Assembly (NCBI RefSeq): GCF_000626635.1
Contig: NZ_CP007451.1
Span: forward strand, 2,356,001 to 2,420,000
Length of the DNA: 64,000 nt
DNA from: Draconibacterium orientale
GTDB taxonomy: Bacteria; Bacteroidota; Bacteroidia; Bacteroidales; Prolixibacteraceae
Direction of reading: 5' to 3'
The stretch's first letter is position 1, and every line of letters begins with the position of its first letter. Under the pieces are notes generated by a model. That model did no database searches. It worked only from the letters and a program-made list of their open reading frames with translations, and was not told where the DNA came from. This document shows, one piece after another, positions 25,969 to 34,085 of the stretch. Position numbers and translations under genes: made by a program.

Positions 25969-28497
25969 ATGAAAAACCTATCATTTTTATCACTCATTTT
26001 GCTGTTATTGGCAGCATGTAGTTCTGAACCAAACCAGGATCTGGTTTTGAACGATTTGGAGTATTTCGAAACACAAGGCGTAAATGTACTGGTGTACAGT
26101 AACCTTTTTACCGGGGGCTTTAACGACGAGAAGAACGCCGGAATAGAATTGATCCAGCATGGAGTAAGAACCGCGCAAGGTGGTGCCGTTCGGCTTTCGA
26201 ACACCCCGGAGCAGTGGGATCTTGTTCCTGATATACCTACCCGAACGGTTGACAGTGTGAGCAACAGCATTGAGGCTACACTAAGATATGACGATTACGA
26301 TTTCGACTCGCGCGTGGTTGTTACGCCTAAGGGCAAAGGAGTTGAGATATCTGTTTACCTCGACGAACCACTTCCTGAATCAGTTGAAGGGAGCGCCGGA
26401 TTTAACCTCGAGTTTTTACCCTCGAAATATTGGGGTAAAACCTATTTAATGGATGGGCGTATAAACCGGTTTTCGCGCTATGTGGCAAGCAATACCATTA
26501 CCCGGCCCAACACCGAAAAACCCAAACAATATAAAGGCTATGTAACTTCCGACGACAGGGGAACCGGCAAATTTATCGAACCGCTTCCACTCGAAACCGG
26601 ACGTACAATGCTTCTTGCTCCCGATGACCCGGAACGGATGGTGAAAATCACTTCTGCCGATGCCGACATTATGCTTTTCGATGGCCGTGTGCTGGCACAA
26701 AACGGGTGGTATGTAGTTCGCAGTTTGCTTCCTGCCGGGAAAACCGGCAAAGTTTTAAGCTGGACAGTTGAACCCAACGCTATTCCAGGCTGGGTGAGAG
26801 AACCCAACATTGGTTTCTCGCAGGTGGGCTACCTGCCTTCGCAACAAAAAGTTTCGGTTATTGAACTCGACAAAAAAGACAAACCGCTTGCAAAAGCATC
26901 TATTTATAAAGTAGGTGAAGATGGCAATGCCACCGAAGTATTCAGCGGTAAAATCGAATCGTGGGGCGACTATTATAAATATCACTATGTGAAATTCGAT
27001 TTCTCTTCTGTTGAAACACCTGGTATTTATTACATTCAGTATGGCGATTGTAAAACCAATAACTTTATAATTGAAGATAACGTTTACGATTGGATTACTG
27101 ATGCCACCAGCGATGTTTGGGTTCCGATTCATATGAACCATATGTATGTGAATGAAGCGTACCGGGTATGGCATGGCGAGCCTTTTAAAGAAGGTTACCT
27201 GCAGGCTCCGCCAAACACCGATCATTTCGATTTGCATAGCCAGGGCCCAACAACCGATACCAAATACAAAGCGCTGGAAACCATTCCGGGATTAAACGTA
27301 GGCGGCTTTTTTGATGCCGGTGATTTTGATATAGAAACCGGATCGAACATTTCCGTTGTGCAGAATTTTGTGCAAACATGGGAGTATTTCAAACCCTTGC
27401 GCGATCAGACTTTTGTTGATGAGGAGCAGCGGTATGTCGATCTTCACCGGCCTGACGGAACACCCGATATTTTGCAGTATATCGAGCACGGAACAATGAA
27501 CCTGGTTGCCCAGGCAGAAATTATCGGTCACATGGCGCAAACGCTTTCCAACTCTGTTCTCGATAATTACCATCATCTTGGCGATGCTGCTTCAATAACC
27601 GACGGCCTTCCGTATAATCCCAATCTGGGGCCTTACGAAGTAGCCCGCGATGGCAAATCAAGCGGTGTAAAAGATGATATGTGGGCATTTACAAGCCGCA
27701 ATCCCAGCCTCGACCTCAGGGCTGCTGCTATGTTTGCCGCCACAAGCCGCGCATTGAAGGGCTATAACGACGATCTGTCGGAAAGGGCCTTGATTCAGTC
27801 GAAAAGACTTTTGAAAGAGTCAACTGAATTATTGGCCAATGCGCCGGAGGATCCGCGTGGATGGGGCAGAGGTGCAGATATGGGTACTAATCTTCAGCTG
27901 TACATTTCAACCGGCGAGCAACAATATAAAGATAAGTTTCAGGAATCGCTGTGGCCGGCACTCGACCGTTTTGTAAGTTTTAGCATTTTAACAGCATTAC
28001 ATGCCATTCCGCACATGGATGAATCGTACAAAGAAAAGCTGCGGCCGTATGTGGTAAAATACAAAGAATATATCGAAGAGCTTGAAAAGGATAATCCGTA
28101 CGGAGTGCCAATCGGTCTTCGGAACTGGGCAGGCAATGGCGGTGTTGTTAATTTTGGAACTACGATTTGTTTTGCCAGCAAATATTACCCGGATATTATT
28201 GACGCAAGCCATGCATTTAAGGCCACCAACTGGCTGTTTGGATGTCATCCGTATCACAATTATTCGTTTGTGGCAGCGGTAGGTGCCGCTCGTCCAAAAG
28301 CAGTGTTTTATGGCAACAACAGGGCCGATTTCTCGTTTATTCCGGGCAATGTTGCTCCCGGTGTGTTGTTCCGGCAACCCGACCATTTTGAAAATTACGA
28401 CGACTGGCCGTTTTTGTGGGGACAAAACGAAGGTACCATTGGAGGAAATACCAGCTACCTGATTTTTGGATCAGCATTTAAGAATCTGGTAAAATAA
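25969..28497 (+). CDS. Glycoside hydrolase family 9 lipoprotein
   Basis: 842 residues with a lipobox (LLLLAAC, C17). Residues up to about 275 form a beta-rich N-terminal region I do not recognise. An Ig-like cellulase N-terminal domain follows (EPNIGFSQVGYLPSQQKVSV), then the (alpha/alpha)6 GH9 domain. Catalytic features are DAGD (D449, D452) as base and WGQNEGTIGGN with E821 as the likely acid. GH9 enzymes cut beta-1,4-glucans such as cellulose or glucomannan, though the Bacteroidota group also includes exo-acting types. It is probably anchored at the cell surface. No SusC/SusD pair is nearby. A terminator follows. Confidence 0.88.
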   Translation: MKNLSFLSLILLLLAACSSEPNQDLVLNDLEYFETQGVNVLVYSNLFTGGFNDEKNAGIELIQHGVRTAQGGAVRLSNTPEQWDLVPDIPTRTVDSVSNSIEATLRYDDYDFDSRVVVTPKGKGVEISVYLDEPLPESVEGSAGFNLEFLPSKYWGKTYLMDGRINRFSRYVASNTITRPNTEKPKQYKGYVTSDDRGTGKFIEPLPLETGRTMLLAPDDPERMVKITSADADIMLFDGRVLAQNGWYVVRSLLPAGKTGKVLSWTVEPNAIPGWVREPNIGFSQVGYLPSQQKVSVIELDKKDKPLAKASIYKVGEDGNATEVFSGKIESWGDYYKYHYVKFDFSSVETPGIYYIQYGDCKTNNFIIEDNVYDWITDATSDVWVPIHMNHMYVNEAYRVWHGEPFKEGYLQAPPNTDHFDLHSQGPTTDTKYKALETIPGLNVGGFFDAGDFDIETGSNISVVQNFVQTWEYFKPLRDQTFVDEEQRYVDLHRPDGTPDILQYIEHGTMNLVAQAEIIGHMAQTLSNSVLDNYHHLGDAASITDGLPYNPNLGPYEVARDGKSSGVKDDMWAFTSRNPSLDLRAAAMFAATSRALKGYNDDLSERALIQSKRLLKESTELLANAPEDPRGWGRGADMGTNLQLYISTGEQQYKDKFQESLWPALDRFVSFSILTALHAIPHMDESYKEKLRPYVVKYKEYIEELEKDNPYGVPIGLRNWAGNGGVVNFGTTICFASKYYPDIIDASHAFKATNWLFGCHPYHNYSFVAAVGAARPKAVFYGNNRADFSFIPGNVAPGVLFRQPDHFENYDDWPFLWGQNEGTIGGNTSYLIFGSAFKNLVK

Positions 28498-28504
28498 TTA
28501 TAGC

Positions 28505-28536
28505 AGGTGTCGGTTATTAATCGGCACCTTTTTTTT
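28505..28536 (+). terminator. Intrinsic terminator after the GH9 gene
   Basis: AGGTGTCG and CGGCACCT pair (one G-T) around a nine-base loop and are followed by eight T residues, 8 bp after the stop codon. Confidence 0.8.
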
Positions 28537-28564
28537 CTGAAAGTCGATTAAAGGAAGACAGTTA

Positions 28565-28850
28565 TTTTTCGTCCGGAAGTACGGGCAATCCGCGATCAGC
28601 TAGCATTCCGGACGATTTCCCTTGAGTCGTTTCATCCCGGTGCTGCACACCGGGTTAATCACATTCGACGCTTTCAGCGCCATAAAAGTTTTGGAGTCAA
28701 ACATCGCTGTTCCGTTAACTCGTATTAACGTTATAATTCTATTCCATATCCCGAGGGGATAAAACAGGATTAACCTCGGGTGAAGCCCGGGGTTATTATG
28801 AAAGGTTATAAATGGCGCAATCAAGAGGCTATTCGAGGCACAATCGCGGT
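28565..28850. repeat. Imperfect palindromic repeat block
   Basis: The gap between GH9 and DUF1593 (28537-29071) has no gene. It contains a chain of hairpin-forming pieces: GTCCGGAA..TTCCGGAC, CCCGGTGCTGCACACCGGG, GACGCTTTCAGCGCC, and CCTCGGGTGAAGCCCGGGG. A related but divergent block (CCCCGGGGCTGCGCTCC, GCGCTTAAAGCCCC) occurs at about 30750-30830. Such REP-like pieces are common in this phylum. The last 200 bp are AT-rich and should hold the DUF1593 promoter. Confidence 0.55.
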
Positions 28851-29071
28851 ATGCGCTTTGTAATCTGACTATTTTTATGAAATGCTGTTGAGGGGCCTCA
28901 CTTTCATTTCTGTTGGTGATTCCGGGGAATCATGATTGTTTTGTTTTATATCCAAAAATCAAGTTTTTAAAACTATTTTTAAACCAAAGAACCCAGGTTG
29001 GCGGAATTGCAATAAAGACAAACTGTTGTAAAACTGCATTCAAAAAAGTATAGGTATAAAAACCGAATGAA

Positions 29072-30475
29072 ATGAAACTAAAAAACATTGCCTTATTAGC
29101 TTTAAGCTTTGTGCTAACACAAGCTTGCACAACAAACGAACCCGAAACCAAAGATTTAAAACCACGAATTGTAGTACTAACTGATATTGCACCGAATGAT
29201 ATTGAGCCAGACGATATGGAGTCGATGATTCGTTTGCTGGTACATGCCGATCAGTTTGAGATTGAAGCGTTAATTGCCACAACGGGGTGGAGTAATAATG
29301 GCGGAAAAGAGCGTATCGATTTAATTCACGATGCCTTAAATGCCTATGAGAAGGATTTACCCAATTTGAAAAAACGATCAAATCAGGAAGCGTTTGCCGA
29401 TGATGAATTGACGCAGGAAATTGGTTACTGGCCGTCGGTGGATTATTTGCGCAAGCGAACTGTGATGGGAAGTACAAAAATGGGCCTGAAATTTATTGGT
29501 GAGGACAATGACTCAGAAGGAAGTAAACGGATAATTGATTTGGCCGATGAAAAGGATGACCGTCCGATATGGATTACTGTTTGGGGCGGTGGAAATACAT
29601 TTGCCCAGGCCATTTGGCGCATACAACAGGAGCGGACTCCCGAAGAACTAAAAGCCTTTCTGCATAAATTTCGTATTTATACTATTACCGATCAGGACAG
29701 GCCATGGTCGAGCGGAGATACCAGTCGTTATGACATTAGTTCTCATCAGTGGATGAGGGGTTTTGAAAATGACCTGCTATTTTTTTGGGATGAATGTGCC
29801 TGGAAACATCAAAACGCAACGGGCGTTAATAACTGGAATGAATACGCACGTCATATTCAAAATCACGGTAATTTGGGTGCTCTATATCCAAAATACAAAT
29901 GGGGTGTTGAAGGCGATACGCCGGCCTTTATGCACGTTATGCCCAATGGATTATCAAATCCGGATGTTCCAACCCAGGTGAGTTGGAGCGGTTATTTTGA
30001 GTTTGGCCTGGGGCGCGATAGCCTCACAAATGCTTACACAAATTATACCGGAGAACCCTATAACATTAGCACAAAATACTTCGCTTATTTTTATCCGGCA
30101 ATATTTAACAATTTTGCTGCCCGTATGGATTGGGCCAAAGAAGGAAAGGGAAACCGCAATCCGGTTGTAATGGTTAACGGCGATAAAGGCATTAAACCAA
30201 TCGAGAAAGTTTGCAAAGCAGGGGAAGAATTACAACTCAACGCATCAAAATCATTCGACCCTGATGGCGATCGGTTACACTTTAAATGGTGGGCAATACC
30301 TGAAGCCGGGAATTACGCCGGAGAAATAGAAATAGCAAGCAGTGAATCTAATACTGTCACGGTTCAGGTACCGTCTGATGCTGCAGGAAAAGAGTTTCAT
30401 GTAATTTGTGAGGTTAGCGATGGTGGCGTTCCCAACTTAACCAGCTACCGCAGGATAATCGTAAAAGCAGAATAA
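29072..30475 (+). CDS. DUF1593 (nucleoside hydrolase-like) lipoprotein
   Basis: 467 residues with a lipobox (LTQAC, C19). The N-terminal domain starts RIVVLTDIAPNDIEPDDMES, an aspartate-rich calcium site like that of nucleoside hydrolases (PF07632), and contains WGGGNTFAQAIWRI. The C-terminal part, from about residue 370, is a beta-rich PKD/Ig-like domain (ASKSFDPDGDRLHFKWW) as in DUF1593_C. These proteins occur in polysaccharide utilisation loci and may hydrolyse glycosidic linkages. It lies downstream of the GH9 gene but has its own promoter region. Its stop codon is the first base triplet of a 27-bp repeat found again at 33763. Confidence 0.85.
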   Translation: MKLKNIALLALSFVLTQACTTNEPETKDLKPRIVVLTDIAPNDIEPDDMESMIRLLVHADQFEIEALIATTGWSNNGGKERIDLIHDALNAYEKDLPNLKKRSNQEAFADDELTQEIGYWPSVDYLRKRTVMGSTKMGLKFIGEDNDSEGSKRIIDLADEKDDRPIWITVWGGGNTFAQAIWRIQQERTPEELKAFLHKFRIYTITDQDRPWSSGDTSRYDISSHQWMRGFENDLLFFWDECAWKHQNATGVNNWNEYARHIQNHGNLGALYPKYKWGVEGDTPAFMHVMPNGLSNPDVPTQVSWSGYFEFGLGRDSLTNAYTNYTGEPYNISTKYFAYFYPAIFNNFAARMDWAKEGKGNRNPVVMVNGDKGIKPIEKVCKAGEELQLNASKSFDPDGDRLHFKWWAIPEAGNYAGEIEIASSESNTVTVQVPSDAAGKEFHVICEVSDGGVPNLTSYRRIIVKAE

Positions 30476-30499
30476 AATTTTGCAAGAAAAAAGGAGAAC
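30473..30499 (+). repeat. 27-bp direct repeat, left copy
   Basis: The 27 bases starting TAAAATTTTGCAAG and ending AAGGAGAAC are identical to 33763-33789. The first three bases are the DUF1593 stop codon. The two copies bracket 3.26 kb of accessory DNA. Confidence 0.85.
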
Positions 30500-31033
30500 G
30501 TGCCTCGAAGTGCAATCCCCCCTGCCTACTGGCAGGCAGGCTTGGCGAAGGGGGAATTAAAGGGGGATTGGTTTAATCAAATTATACCAATTGATGATAC
30601 GGCTCAGCGACACCTCTTTGCAAACTACTACGGTGTACACACAATTATTCTAGGGATCCTGCTTTACAATCGACTTTTAATATGCGGCGCAAGATAGGGT
30701 TGTATTTCAAAAACCGGTAGCAGTTGCGCCTTTGTCATTTTTCTCTTCTATCCCCGGGGCTGCGCTCCCTGCGGGTGCTTCCCCCGGGCTATTGATTATG
30801 CACCCTTGGCGCTTAAAGCCCCGAAGTGGGCGACAGGCAATAGCCCGGTGCGAGTGGTTGAGTTTACGAAGACGCAAAGCGCCGGGTAAAAGATCGATAA
30901 AAAATCGTTCGGCGTCTAAAATTGATTAGAATTGGTCAGCTTGTTCCGAACGAAAAATCGTTGCAGAATCATTTGAAAATGGGAATATTTAGGTTGTGTG
31001 TACACCGTAGTTGTAAACCAGGGGCAGCAGAAC
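30500..31033. repeat. Repeat-rich noncoding segment
   Basis: No convincing gene. At 30514-30569 is an imperfect palindrome (AATCCCCC ... GGGGGATT, with CTGCCTACTGGCAGGCAG inside). An 18-bp perfect inverted repeat, ACTACGGTGTACACACAA at 30627-30644 and its complement at 30994-31011, encloses a GC-rich REP-like block around 30750-30830. A TTATACCAATTG motif near 30588 resembles the terminal repeat of the MITE-like element. Confidence 0.6.
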
Positions 31034-31064
31034 AAAAAAAGGGATGCGCACAAGGCAACATCCC
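31034..31064 (-). terminator. Intrinsic terminator of the DUF6261 gene
   Basis: On the minus strand GGGATG and CATCCC pair across a 12-base loop and are followed by seven T residues, about 30 bp after the DUF6261 stop codon. Confidence 0.75.
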
Positions 31065-31093
31065 CATTTAACGTGTTAAACAAAATTTATCAA

Positions 31094-31846
31094 TTAACCC
31101 ACAGGTTCTTCTTTCTTTCGGCGTTTTTTCACCACTTCGTTGTTTTCGGCAATAATGGTGGCAATGGTGCGTGCAAAGGCGCCATAGGTTTCCACGTCAA
31201 CTACCTCCATGGCGCGCAGGTACACCACTATTTTATCGTTAATAAGCGCCACAAGCTCCGGTTTTTGTTTGGTGGCACTGGCCTGGGTGCTTTCCTGTGC
31301 CTTCTCCTGTTCGTAGGTAATACGGGCAGCCTCGAATGCCTGCTGTGCCGCTTGCAGGGCTGTTATTACATCGGCGCAACCCGGAAGTAAGGCAATGGCA
31401 TCCTGAGCTTTTTGTTTAGACAGGTCGTTGAGTAGCGAGGCAATAAGTGACGACTCAGTGGCATAGCTCTCGCCGGTAATACTAACACCGTATTTTTCAA
31501 ATACCTTATCTACCGTTTGGGCAGCTTGCCGAATAGCTGCATTGGGGTGATGTAAGAAACCCATAACTACATAGTACAGCGCACGGATTTGTGTGTCGCG
31601 GGCTTCGTCTTTTTCTTCCAGATCGCTTTCGGCCTTACCACGGTTTATGGCAGTGGTAAGGGCTGCCGACAGGCTTTCTAACCCGGTGAACATGGCACTA
31701 AGGTGCTGATCGGTATTAAGCGATGTGGTTTGGTAAGCGCCAAGCATGCGCATACTTACGGCGTCAACTTCAGTGACACGACTGGTAGACATAAGATTGT
31801 CAATCATAATTTTAAATTTTAGTTTGTAATTGGTTAACCTTTGCAT
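31094..31846 (-). CDS. DUF6261 family protein
   Basis: 250 residues, largely helical, with no signal peptide and a lysine-rich C-terminus (VVKKRRKKEEPVG). The overall pattern, an N-terminal helical half and a second half built around TALQAAQQAFEAARITYEQE and a final long helix, fits DUF6261, a Bacteroidota family of unknown function. Two ATG starts are possible, 31846 and 31807 (MIDNLMSTSR); the second removes a basic extension. It has a good terminator. A four-unit 41-bp tandem repeat begins about 120 bp upstream and may be regulatory. Confidence 0.7.
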   Translation of the reverse strand: MQRLTNYKLKFKIMIDNLMSTSRVTEVDAVSMRMLGAYQTTSLNTDQHLSAMFTGLESLSAALTTAINRGKAESDLEEKDEARDTQIRALYYVVMGFLHHPNAAIRQAAQTVDKVFEKYGVSITGESYATESSLIASLLNDLSKQKAQDAIALLPGCADVITALQAAQQAFEAARITYEQEKAQESTQASATKQKPELVALINDKIVVYLRAMEVVDVETYGAFARTIATIIAENNEVVKKRRKKEEPVG

Positions 31847-31969
31847 TTTTACAGGGTAGAAAAAGTGCTGTGGTTGTTATTGTTAAGTAATTTACAACAA
31901 CATACTGAAATACAGCAACTATTTTTATATGTTTTAGAAGATATTAAGCTGTTGAGCAAATGGCATAAC

Positions 31970-32139
31970 GACATTCTCCCGCCTATGGGCCAGGCAGCGA
32001 ATGGGAAGCCGACATTGCTCCACCTGAGCATTGGGGAGCGAATGGGAAGTTGACATTGCTCCAACTTTGCATCGGGGAACAAATGTCGGGTTGACATTGC
32101 CTCAGTTTTGCGTAGGGCAAGGAATGGCATAATGACATT
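31970..32139. repeat. Degenerate 41-bp tandem repeat (four units)
   Basis: GACATT recurs exactly every 41 bp at 31970, 32011, 32052, 32093 and 32134. Each unit also has a second conserved block near its end (GCGAATGGGAAG in units 1 and 2, CAAATGTCGGG and GGAATGGCATAA in 3 and 4). Forty-one is not a multiple of three and no ORF spans it. It lies upstream of the minus-strand DUF6261 gene. Confidence 0.85.
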
Positions 32140-32343
32140 CGTCGAACACAATTTTTTCAATGTCATAAAAATTATGCTTAGCTTTAATGCACTAAAGATT
32201 ATAAATGCCCGATACATTGGAAAAATCTCTTGCAAATAGTAAACCACATAATCAACAGATTTTACCCGGTAAAATGGCTTTTACCAGCTGTTTGCGAAGC
32301 TGCGAGATAATAAGGTGTATAGCACACTGTGATATACATATAC

Positions 32344-32353
32344 GTTAGCGATA
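32344..32353 (+). other. Left end of putative gene cassette A
   Basis: GTTAGCGATA here is the exact reverse complement of TATCGCTAAC at 32812-32821, after the gene at 32372. In integron cassettes the first bases (TTRRRY) complement the RYYYAA that opens the cassette's own attC site, as found here. The core is not a perfect GTTRRRY. Confidence 0.5.
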
Positions 32354-32371
32354 AGTTTAAAGGAAAAAATT

Positions 32372-32797
32372 ATGAGAAGTTTAATAATGATATTGACTTT
32401 ATTGGTATTCGTCGGATGTACCACAAAAACTAAACATTATGAAATTAAAGTTCTCCATAATTACATTGAAAACAATGAAATAGAAAGGCATGAAAATAAA
32501 TTAGACAACAATGTTTTGTATTTATTTTTCCTGTCTGGTTTTAAGGACGACATAATTGAAATTAATTATGACAATATTTCATTAAAAGAAAATTCAGTTT
32601 CCACAGACGAATCATTAGGAAAAGCAACAACAATCGTCTTTAATAAAAGCGCAATAACAAATCTTAAAATTAAAGTATCTAACGGACCTGAATTGGTATT
32701 TAATCCGTTTGAGTTTGATAGCAATAAAATGGGAATATATTTTAACGGAGACACATTAATATGTCAACCTTTTAGATATGCACCAACATTTGAATAA
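32372..32797 (+). CDS. Hypothetical lipoprotein in putative cassette A
   Basis: 141 residues, not recognised. A lipobox VGC (C16) ends a short signal peptide. The rest is asparagine- and isoleucine-rich with alternating strands and no known motif. The gene is clearly more AT-rich than its neighbours. It starts 28 bp after the cassette-like left end and stops 14 bp before the attC-like site, the tight packing expected of an integron cassette with one gene. Confidence 0.75.
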   Translation: MRSLIMILTLLVFVGCTTKTKHYEIKVLHNYIENNEIERHENKLDNNVLYLFFLSGFKDDIIEINYDNISLKENSVSTDESLGKATTIVFNKSAITNLKIKVSNGPELVFNPFEFDSNKMGIYFNGDTLICQPFRYAPTFE

Positions 32798-32811
32798 AAT
32801 AAATAAAAACC

Positions 32812-32949
32812 TATCGCTAACAATTTGCAAATTGCATTACGGGTGCAGTGGTGTGCGTTGTCTCTGCTCCTTTCTTGACCGTCATGTCCTAGCGGACACT
32901 GACGCTCTTCGAAATCCGCAACGACAACTTGCAAGTGACCGTTATGCAC
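32812..32949 (+). other. attC-like recombination site between cassettes A and B
   Basis: The site opens with TATCGCTAAC (1L, RYYYAAC type) and closes with GTTATGCAC (1R, close to GTTRRRY). Inside, AATTTGCAAATTG near the left end pairs with CAACTTGCAAGTG near the right end at 10 of 13 positions (2L/2R). The centre is GC-richer and partly self-complementary. At about 138 bp it lies in the size range of long attC sites. No integrase gene is present in the window. Confidence 0.55.
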
Positions 32950-32964
32950 AATACTAAAAGGACA

Positions 32965-33585
32965 ATGAGACAAGCAATTTTAATATTAGCTTTTGTTTTG
33001 ACAACATTTTTATGTTTTGGGCAAAAACAACATTTAGAAATAGCAAAGGACTTTAACCGATATGAAGGAGATTTAAAAGAATATTACGACAATGTTTTTG
33101 CAGTATTGTATAAAGGGTATTCTAATAAACCAATTGCGAGATACACTTCAATGCCAGCTTTCTCGAATGAATATTCTTTTTCCATTGAGAAAATAGATGG
33201 CAAAAACTATGTTGTGAGTAACAGTCTGTCAGAAAGTTATTGGTATGCAAAAAACAGAAAAAGAGTTAAACTAGTTTCAAACAAGAAAGAATTGATTAAA
33301 GACTTATATTCCAAGATAGTTGACTTATTCCTAATATTAGAGGAACAAACAAAAAGGTCAGAAGATGATTTAATGGGATTTGATGGAATAACTTACTATT
33401 TTGCTACAACAGATATAAATGGGCAGGTAAAAATTGGTGAGACATGGTCTCCTATAGACAATACTTTACTCGGAAGACTGGTTAAGACTTGTGACAACAT
33501 TTATGCATTAGGAAATGGAAAAAATATATCACAAATGGAAACACTGATGGAAATTGAAGAATTGCTAAATGATATTAAACAATAA
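32965..33585 (+). CDS. Hypothetical secreted protein in putative cassette B
   Basis: 206 residues from ATG 32965, not recognised. A signal peptide (AILILAFVLTTFLCFGQ) is followed by a mixed alpha/beta domain with no known motif and a C-terminal helix. The frame is open upstream to a TTG inside the attC-like site, and an ATG at 32944 lies in the core GTTATGCAC; neither is likely to be the true start. It is AT-rich like the preceding gene and ends 6 bp before the next attC-like sequence. Confidence 0.7.
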   Translation: MRQAILILAFVLTTFLCFGQKQHLEIAKDFNRYEGDLKEYYDNVFAVLYKGYSNKPIARYTSMPAFSNEYSFSIEKIDGKNYVVSNSLSESYWYAKNRKRVKLVSNKKELIKDLYSKIVDLFLILEEQTKRSEDDLMGFDGITYYFATTDINGQVKIGETWSPIDNTLLGRLVKTCDNIYALGNGKNISQMETLMEIEELLNDIKQ

Positions 33586-33591
33586 AGTACA

Positions 33592-33719
33592 GTGCATAAC
33601 AATTTGTAATATGGCAGGCGGGGGTTTTAGCGGTCTGACAAGTCAGACCTTGCGCCCACTTTCCTGCGGGTCTGACACTCCCGATTGCATCGGAACCGCC
33701 CGACCACATACAAGTGACC
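33592..33719 (+). other. Incomplete attC-like site ending cassette B
   Basis: GTGCATAAC at 33592-33600 is the exact complement of GTTATGCAC at 32941, the left end of the same cassette. AATTTGTAATATGG after it pairs imperfectly with CCACATACAAGTGACC at 33704-33719. The expected closing GTT core is missing: after GTGACC the sequence changes to a hairpin and then the 27-bp repeat, so the array is truncated here. Confidence 0.5.
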
Positions 33720-33727
33720 ACCACAAA

Positions 33728-33758
33728 AAAGGGTCTCCAACCGGAAACCCTCTATTTT
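33728..33758 (+). terminator. Hairpin after the cassette array
   Basis: AGGGTCTCC and GGAAACCCT pair with one mismatch around AACC and are followed by CTATTTT. It may end transcription from the cassette genes. Confidence 0.45.
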
Positions 33759-33762
33759 GAAT

Positions 33763-33789
33763 TAAAATTTTGCAAGAAAAAAGGAGAAC
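33763..33789 (+). repeat. 27-bp direct repeat, right copy
   Basis: Identical over 27 bases to 30473-30499; it marks the right end of the accessory segment. Confidence 0.85.
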
Positions 33790-33837
33790 CGGCGTTTCAC
33801 ATTCTGGTCAAGGGAAAGTGATTTAGTTTCGGATAAA

Positions 33838-33957
33838 TAATACCGATGTGAAATCAGAACGAGCCTTATCTAAGATAAATCTCCTCTTCAATCGGCATTA
33901 ACCATTGTAATTTCACCGTTTCGCTTAAGGCTCACACTGAAAAACAATTGGTGTAAA
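33838..33957 (+). repeat. MITE-like structured element, copy 2
   Basis: It starts TAATACCGATG and ends CAATTGGTGTAA, imperfect terminal inverted repeats matching those of copy 1 at 7867-8012 in the opposite orientation. Inside, GAGCCTTA and TAAGGCTC are perfectly complementary. ATCGGCATTAAC and CCTCTTC are shared with copy 1. It has no ORF and lies between the direct repeat and the end of gltD. Confidence 0.6.
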
Positions 33958-34085
33958 TTTCCTCCATTAGCCGGAACTCCTGAAAAAACTGCACTATAAA
34001 ATTTCGTAGTCCACTACGGCGTATGCTAATTTTCAAATTTTGTTTGAGCGTATTTTATCGCTCTTGTTACAGAACAATTGCCTTA

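Noticed and set aside
30732-30929. 65-residue + strand frame
   Set aside because: It runs through REP-like hairpin DNA and has repeat-derived composition.
31970-32139. CRISPR-like tandem repeat
   Set aside because: Units abut without unique spacers and are degenerate; a tandem repeat describes it better.
32929-32964. Upstream start of the cassette B gene (TTG 32929 or ATG 32944)
   Set aside because: Both lie inside the attC-like site; ATG 32965 begins directly with a good signal peptide.
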